Source: an uncultured Eubacteriales bacterium
Lineage (GTDB): Bacteria > Bacillota > Clostridia > Christensenellales > UBA1242
NCBI GenBank assembly: GCA_905187655.1
Contig: CAJJIV010000040.1
Span: 1-8,602 of the forward strand
Length of the DNA stretch: 8,602 bases
Reading direction: 5' to 3'
Under the pieces are notes generated by a model that worked only from the letters and a program-made list of their open reading frames with translations, was not told the DNA's origin and did not search any database. Of this stretch, positions 6,294 through 8,602 are shown piece by piece. The position numbers were made by a program, and so were the translations under genes. Within the stretch, counting starts at the first letter, position 1; every line of letters begins with the position of its first letter.

Positions 6294-6983
6294 TTACAGA
6301 ATCTCCCTACTAGTTCCAAATCTGGTTGCACCTGCCCTTAAAAGCATAATTGCCTGCGCCTTAGTTTCAATGCCACCCGAAGCCTTAATTCCACATTTGT
6401 TTTTAATTGCATTTCTTATAGTTGCAATATCATCGGGCGTTGCACCGCCACCTGAATAACCTGAACAAGTCATAATAAAGTCAGCCTTACATTTTGCGCA
6501 TAATGTACTAGTTTTTTCAAGCTCTTGTTTTGTTAAAAGTGGAGTTTCAACAACAACCTTTAATATTTTATGTTTAACCGCCTTTCTTAGTTTAATTAAT
6601 TCTTGCTTAACATATAAATAATCGCCTTCCTTAATTTTTCCAATTGGCAAAACAACATCAAATTCATCTGCACCATTTTTTATCGCATTTTTAATTTCAA
6701 AAACCTTAGTTTCAGTGGTCGTATCTCCAAGCGGAAAACCAATAACAGTGCAAACTTTAATACTCGCTTTAAATTTATATTCAATATATCTTTTAACAAA
6801 GAAGACATTAATAGGATTAACACAAACGGAATACACTTTGTGTTTATATGCTACGCATAAAAACTTTTCAAGGTCTTTCTTGGTTGCAGATTGCTCTAAA
6901 TTAGTAAAATCTAAACAAACATTAATGTGTTTTTCATCTATTGAAAGCCCAAAATCATTTTTAACTTTTTTCTTAAAAAACAC
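6294..6983 (-). CDS. deoC: Deoxyribose-phosphate aldolase homologue lacking the Schiff-base lysine
   Basis: DeoC cleaves 2-deoxyribose 5-phosphate to acetaldehyde and glyceraldehyde 3-phosphate, the step after nucleoside phosphorylase and phosphopentomutase. The 229-residue TIM-barrel homologue keeps KVCTVIGFPLGDTTTETK (76-93), GADEFDVV (104-111, with Asp109 for the proton relay), KVVVET (142-147), GIKASGG (198-204, with relay Lys200) and GATRFGTS (218-225). The Schiff-base lysine, normally in F[IV]KTSTG, is Met171 here (FIMTCSG, codon ATG at 6473-6471). The N-terminal DHTLLKP motif has become DFTNLEQ (25-31). Either the aldolase is inactive, or it has another lysine or another reaction, or the base is an error: AAG to ATG is a single change. 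The start is GTG, eight bases after AGGAG, a ribosome site that overlaps the deoA stop (TAGGAG). Confidence 0.85.
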   Translation of the reverse strand: MFFKKKVKNDFGLSIDEKHINVCLDFTNLEQSATKKDLEKFLCVAYKHKVYSVCVNPINVFFVKRYIEYKFKASIKVCTVIGFPLGDTTTETKVFEIKNAIKNGADEFDVVLPIGKIKEGDYLYVKQELIKLRKAVKHKILKVVVETPLLTKQELEKTSTLCAKCKADFIMTCSGYSGGGATPDDIATIRNAIKNKCGIKASGGIETKAQAIMLLRAGATRFGTSREIL

Positions 6984-6994
6984 TATTAAAACTC

Positions 6995-8302
6995 CTAGTA
7001 TATTATTTTATAAATAAGAGACTCTGGTTCTGGCCTTCTTTTTTCAATTTGGAAACATTTTCTTATGCAAGTAACCGCCGATGCAAAATTAGGGTCAGAA
7101 ATTGAATAATAAATTTTTGCGAGCTTGTCACCAACTTTAACTTTATCTCCTTCTCTAACCATAATCTCAACACCAACATTTCTATTAATTGACCCATCTG
7201 GCATTGCACCAATAATATTAATCGCTTGATACAACCCTTTTGTATCAACATTATAAACATAACCATTTGCCTCTGCCGCAACATAAACCGTATTCACAGA
7301 TGGAATTAGCAAATTTGTATCATAAAAAGCATCAGTGTTACCACCATGCGCTTCTACCATTTCTTTTAGTTTTTTAAGTGCTGACCCATTTTGAATAACT
7401 TTGTCAAACTTTTCACCAGCAAGTGTTCGGTTCTGTTCTTTGCCCGAACTTAAAAGAATATGCACCACCATTTCTTTACACATACAATACAAATCACTTT
7501 CATACTGCTCTAAACTTCCACTAAGAAGCTCAATTGCTTCCTTAACTTCTAGCATAGGCCCAATAGCACGCCCCAAAGGCTGATCTAAATTAGATAGTAT
7601 TGCAGTAGTTGTAATACCTGCAAGTTTTCCAATATGCACCATAAGTCTTGCAAGCCGTTCCGCCTGGTCCACATCTTTAAGCAAAGAACCTTCTCCACAC
7701 TTAATATCCAAAACCACAATTTTAGACCCCATTGCAATTTTTTTAGCCATGATAGAACTTGCCACAAGGGGAATACTTGGCACCGTTGCTGTTTCTTCTC
7801 GGTATTTGTACAAAATTTTATCGGCAGGCATAATTTTATCATTTTCGCCAATAATTGAAATGCCAACCTTTTTTAAAATATCATAAAATTTTTCAAAAGA
7901 AATAGATGGCTTATATCCATTAAATACACTTAATCGATCCAAAGTTCCAAACGAAGCACCAACATTTTTTGTGCTATATTTTGCAACTTTAAACCCTAAA
8001 CTTGCAAGAGCTGGCAAAACAACAAGAGTACAAGCATCACTAACTCCACCAGTGCTGTGTTTATCTACACAATTTTCCATATGGTCTGAAATATTTAAAA
8101 CTTCACCACTTTCAGCCAATGCATTGGCATAATAATATGCTTCAGCGCCACTAAGTCCCCTATTGGTAATTGCCATTAGCATTGCACCAACTTGGTCATC
8201 TTTAAAACTTTTTTTCATAATACCATCAATAAAAAAGTCAATTTCTTCTCTAGACAACTCCAAACCATCTCGCTTATTTTCAATAAGTTCAACAATATTC
8301 AT
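6995..8302 (-). CDS. deoA: Pyrimidine-nucleoside / thymidine phosphorylase
   Basis: Phosphorolyses thymidine, deoxyuridine and possibly uridine to the base and (deoxy)ribose 1-phosphate; a cytoplasmic dimer in this family. At 435 residues it has the usual length. Nucleobase-binding residues match bacterial pyrimidine-nucleoside phosphorylase: His82, Arg168, Ser183 and Lys187 (in VDKHSTGG, KYREETATV and ASSIMAKK). Phosphate-side residues Lys81, Ser83, Lys108, Ser110 and Thr120 are also present. The glycine-rich loop, normally SGRGLGHTGGT, is STKNVGASFGT (110-120), a marked change. The C-terminal domain (about 340-400, GDKVKVGDKLAKI) is typical. The ATG at 8302 follows AGGAGAGG. It is the first gene of the - strand operon; deoC follows after 11 bases. 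Confidence 0.9.
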   Translation of the reverse strand: MNIVELIENKRDGLELSREEIDFFIDGIMKKSFKDDQVGAMLMAITNRGLSGAEAYYYANALAESGEVLNISDHMENCVDKHSTGGVSDACTLVVLPALASLGFKVAKYSTKNVGASFGTLDRLSVFNGYKPSISFEKFYDILKKVGISIIGENDKIMPADKILYKYREETATVPSIPLVASSIMAKKIAMGSKIVVLDIKCGEGSLLKDVDQAERLARLMVHIGKLAGITTTAILSNLDQPLGRAIGPMLEVKEAIELLSGSLEQYESDLYCMCKEMVVHILLSSGKEQNRTLAGEKFDKVIQNGSALKKLKEMVEAHGGNTDAFYDTNLLIPSVNTVYVAAEANGYVYNVDTKGLYQAINIIGAMPDGSINRNVGVEIMVREGDKVKVGDKLAKIYYSISDPNFASAVTCIRKCFQIEKRRPEPESLIYKIIY

Positions 8303-8338
8303 ACTATTACAGCCTCTCCTTCTTTTTTTAACAAAACA

Positions 8339-8352
8339 AATTTAATTAAATT
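8339..8352. promoter_or_regulatory. AT-only 14-bp palindrome at the deo transcription start
   Basis: AATTTAATTAAATT is a perfect inverted repeat covering the predicted start site (about 8347) just downstream of the deo -10 box. The position suits a repressor site, but perfect AT palindromes of this size are not rare in such AT-rich DNA. Confidence 0.25.
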
Positions 8353-8353
8353 A

Positions 8354-8382
8354 ATTATAACAAATATAACCATAAAAATCAA
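8354..8382 (-). promoter_or_regulatory. Promoter of the deoA-to-murF operon
   Basis: On the - strand TTGATT (8377-8382) and TATAAT (8354-8359) are exactly 17 bases apart, and TG at 8361-8362 adds an extended -10. The predicted start near 8347 leaves a leader of about 45 bases containing the AGGAGAGG site of deoA. It is the best-formed promoter in the window. Confidence 0.7.
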
Positions 8383-8419
8383 AGAAAATACAACACTCTT
8401 TGCATTAAAGGAAGTTAAA

Positions 8420-8602
8420 ATGAAAGAAAAACAAACCAATATAAAATTTATAGATAGCTTGTTTTTATGTTTCGCATCTATAGTATTTTGTACTTTATTT
8501 TTAGGCAAATTTAGATTAAATCTTCTAAAACAAATAATTATAGGGAGCTTATTAGGTGCCATAATTTTTATTTTTATTTTTTCATTTTTCTTAATTGCCG
8601 TT
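8420..8602 (+). CDS. N-terminus of an unrecognised membrane protein (runs off window)
   Basis: An open frame of 61 codons from the ATG at 8420 to the window end, without a stop. AAAGGAAG (8407-8414) stands five bases before the ATG, a good ribosome site. The product starts with a charged MKEKQ, then a hydrophobic segment (about 11-28), a basic loop GKFRLNLLKQ, and a second hydrophobic segment (about 39-61), a pattern that fits a two-or-more-pass membrane protein with a positive inside loop. It is transcribed away from the deo operon. A TATAAC at 8365-8370 is a weak -10 candidate. I do not recognise the family, and no function can be given from this fragment. Confidence 0.6.
   Translation, partial: MKEKQTNIKFIDSLFLCFASIVFCTLFLGKFRLNLLKQIIIGSLLGAIIFIFIFSFFLIAV

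Noticed and set aside
123..8302. Alternative genetic code with TGA as Trp (no convincing gene here ends in TGA)
   Set aside because: Trp is coded by TGG where checked, no gene needs TGA read-through, and preference for TAA/TAG is expected in AT-rich DNA.
8299..8562. 87-residue hydrophobic - strand frame upstream of deoA
   Set aside because: It lacks a ribosome site, contains the well-formed deo promoter, and overlaps a better-supported + strand frame beginning at 8420. A partial gene entering from the right cannot be fully excluded.
1..8602. CRISPR array, insertion sequence or phage attachment site
   Set aside because: No regularly spaced repeats, no transposase or integrase, and no paired terminal repeats were seen. 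The WYL protein alone is not evidence of a defence system.

Overview
This window is AT-rich bacterial DNA with GGAGG-type ribosome binding sites and sigma-70-like promoters. The gene set is a peptidoglycan D-Ala-D-Ala ligase, the t6A genes tsaE/tsaB with rimI, and a deoA/deoC pair. Together with the membrane-anchored MurF-like ligase this suggests a low-GC Gram-positive (Firmicutes), most likely an uncultured Clostridia-type gut lineage. That placement is inference from composition and gene content only. All genes read normally under the standard bacterial code.

Layout from left to right. Positions 1-122 are a regulatory region with a rightward promoter for a WYL-domain transcriptional regulator (123-1046, + strand), an AAACAT-type palindrome over its -35 box, and a possible leftward promoter leaving the window. 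The regulator meets ddl (1043-2185, - strand) tail to tail, with overlapping stop codons and no terminator between them. Upstream of ddl, about 200 bases hold an extended -10 promoter, a foldable stretch of about 75 nt, and a good intrinsic terminator, all on the - strand and all before the ddl start. This looks like either an attenuated leader (riboswitch-like) or a free-standing small RNA.

From 2393 to 8302 seven genes are packed on the - strand, with short gaps or overlaps. In transcription order they are deoA, deoC, tsaE, tsaB, rimI, an alpha/beta hydrolase, and a membrane-anchored MurF-like Mur ligase. A well-formed promoter (TTGATT, 17 bases, TGTTATAAT) lies just upstream of deoA, so all seven could be one transcript. 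Diverging from it, a membrane protein gene starts at 8420 on the + strand and runs off the window end.

Functionally, deoA/deoC would salvage pyrimidine deoxynucleosides. tsaE/tsaB make the t6A modification of tRNA, with TsaD and TsaC not in the window. rimI acetylates protein N-termini. The hydrolase, the Mur ligase and ddl form a cell-wall group: Ddl makes D-Ala-D-Ala and a MurF-like enzyme would attach it. The most notable departures from textbook families are four: a DeoC homologue with Met where the Schiff-base Lys should be, a DeoA with a rewritten glycine-rich loop, a Mur ligase whose N-terminal substrate domain is replaced by about five membrane helices, and the structured, terminator-bearing leader before ddl.
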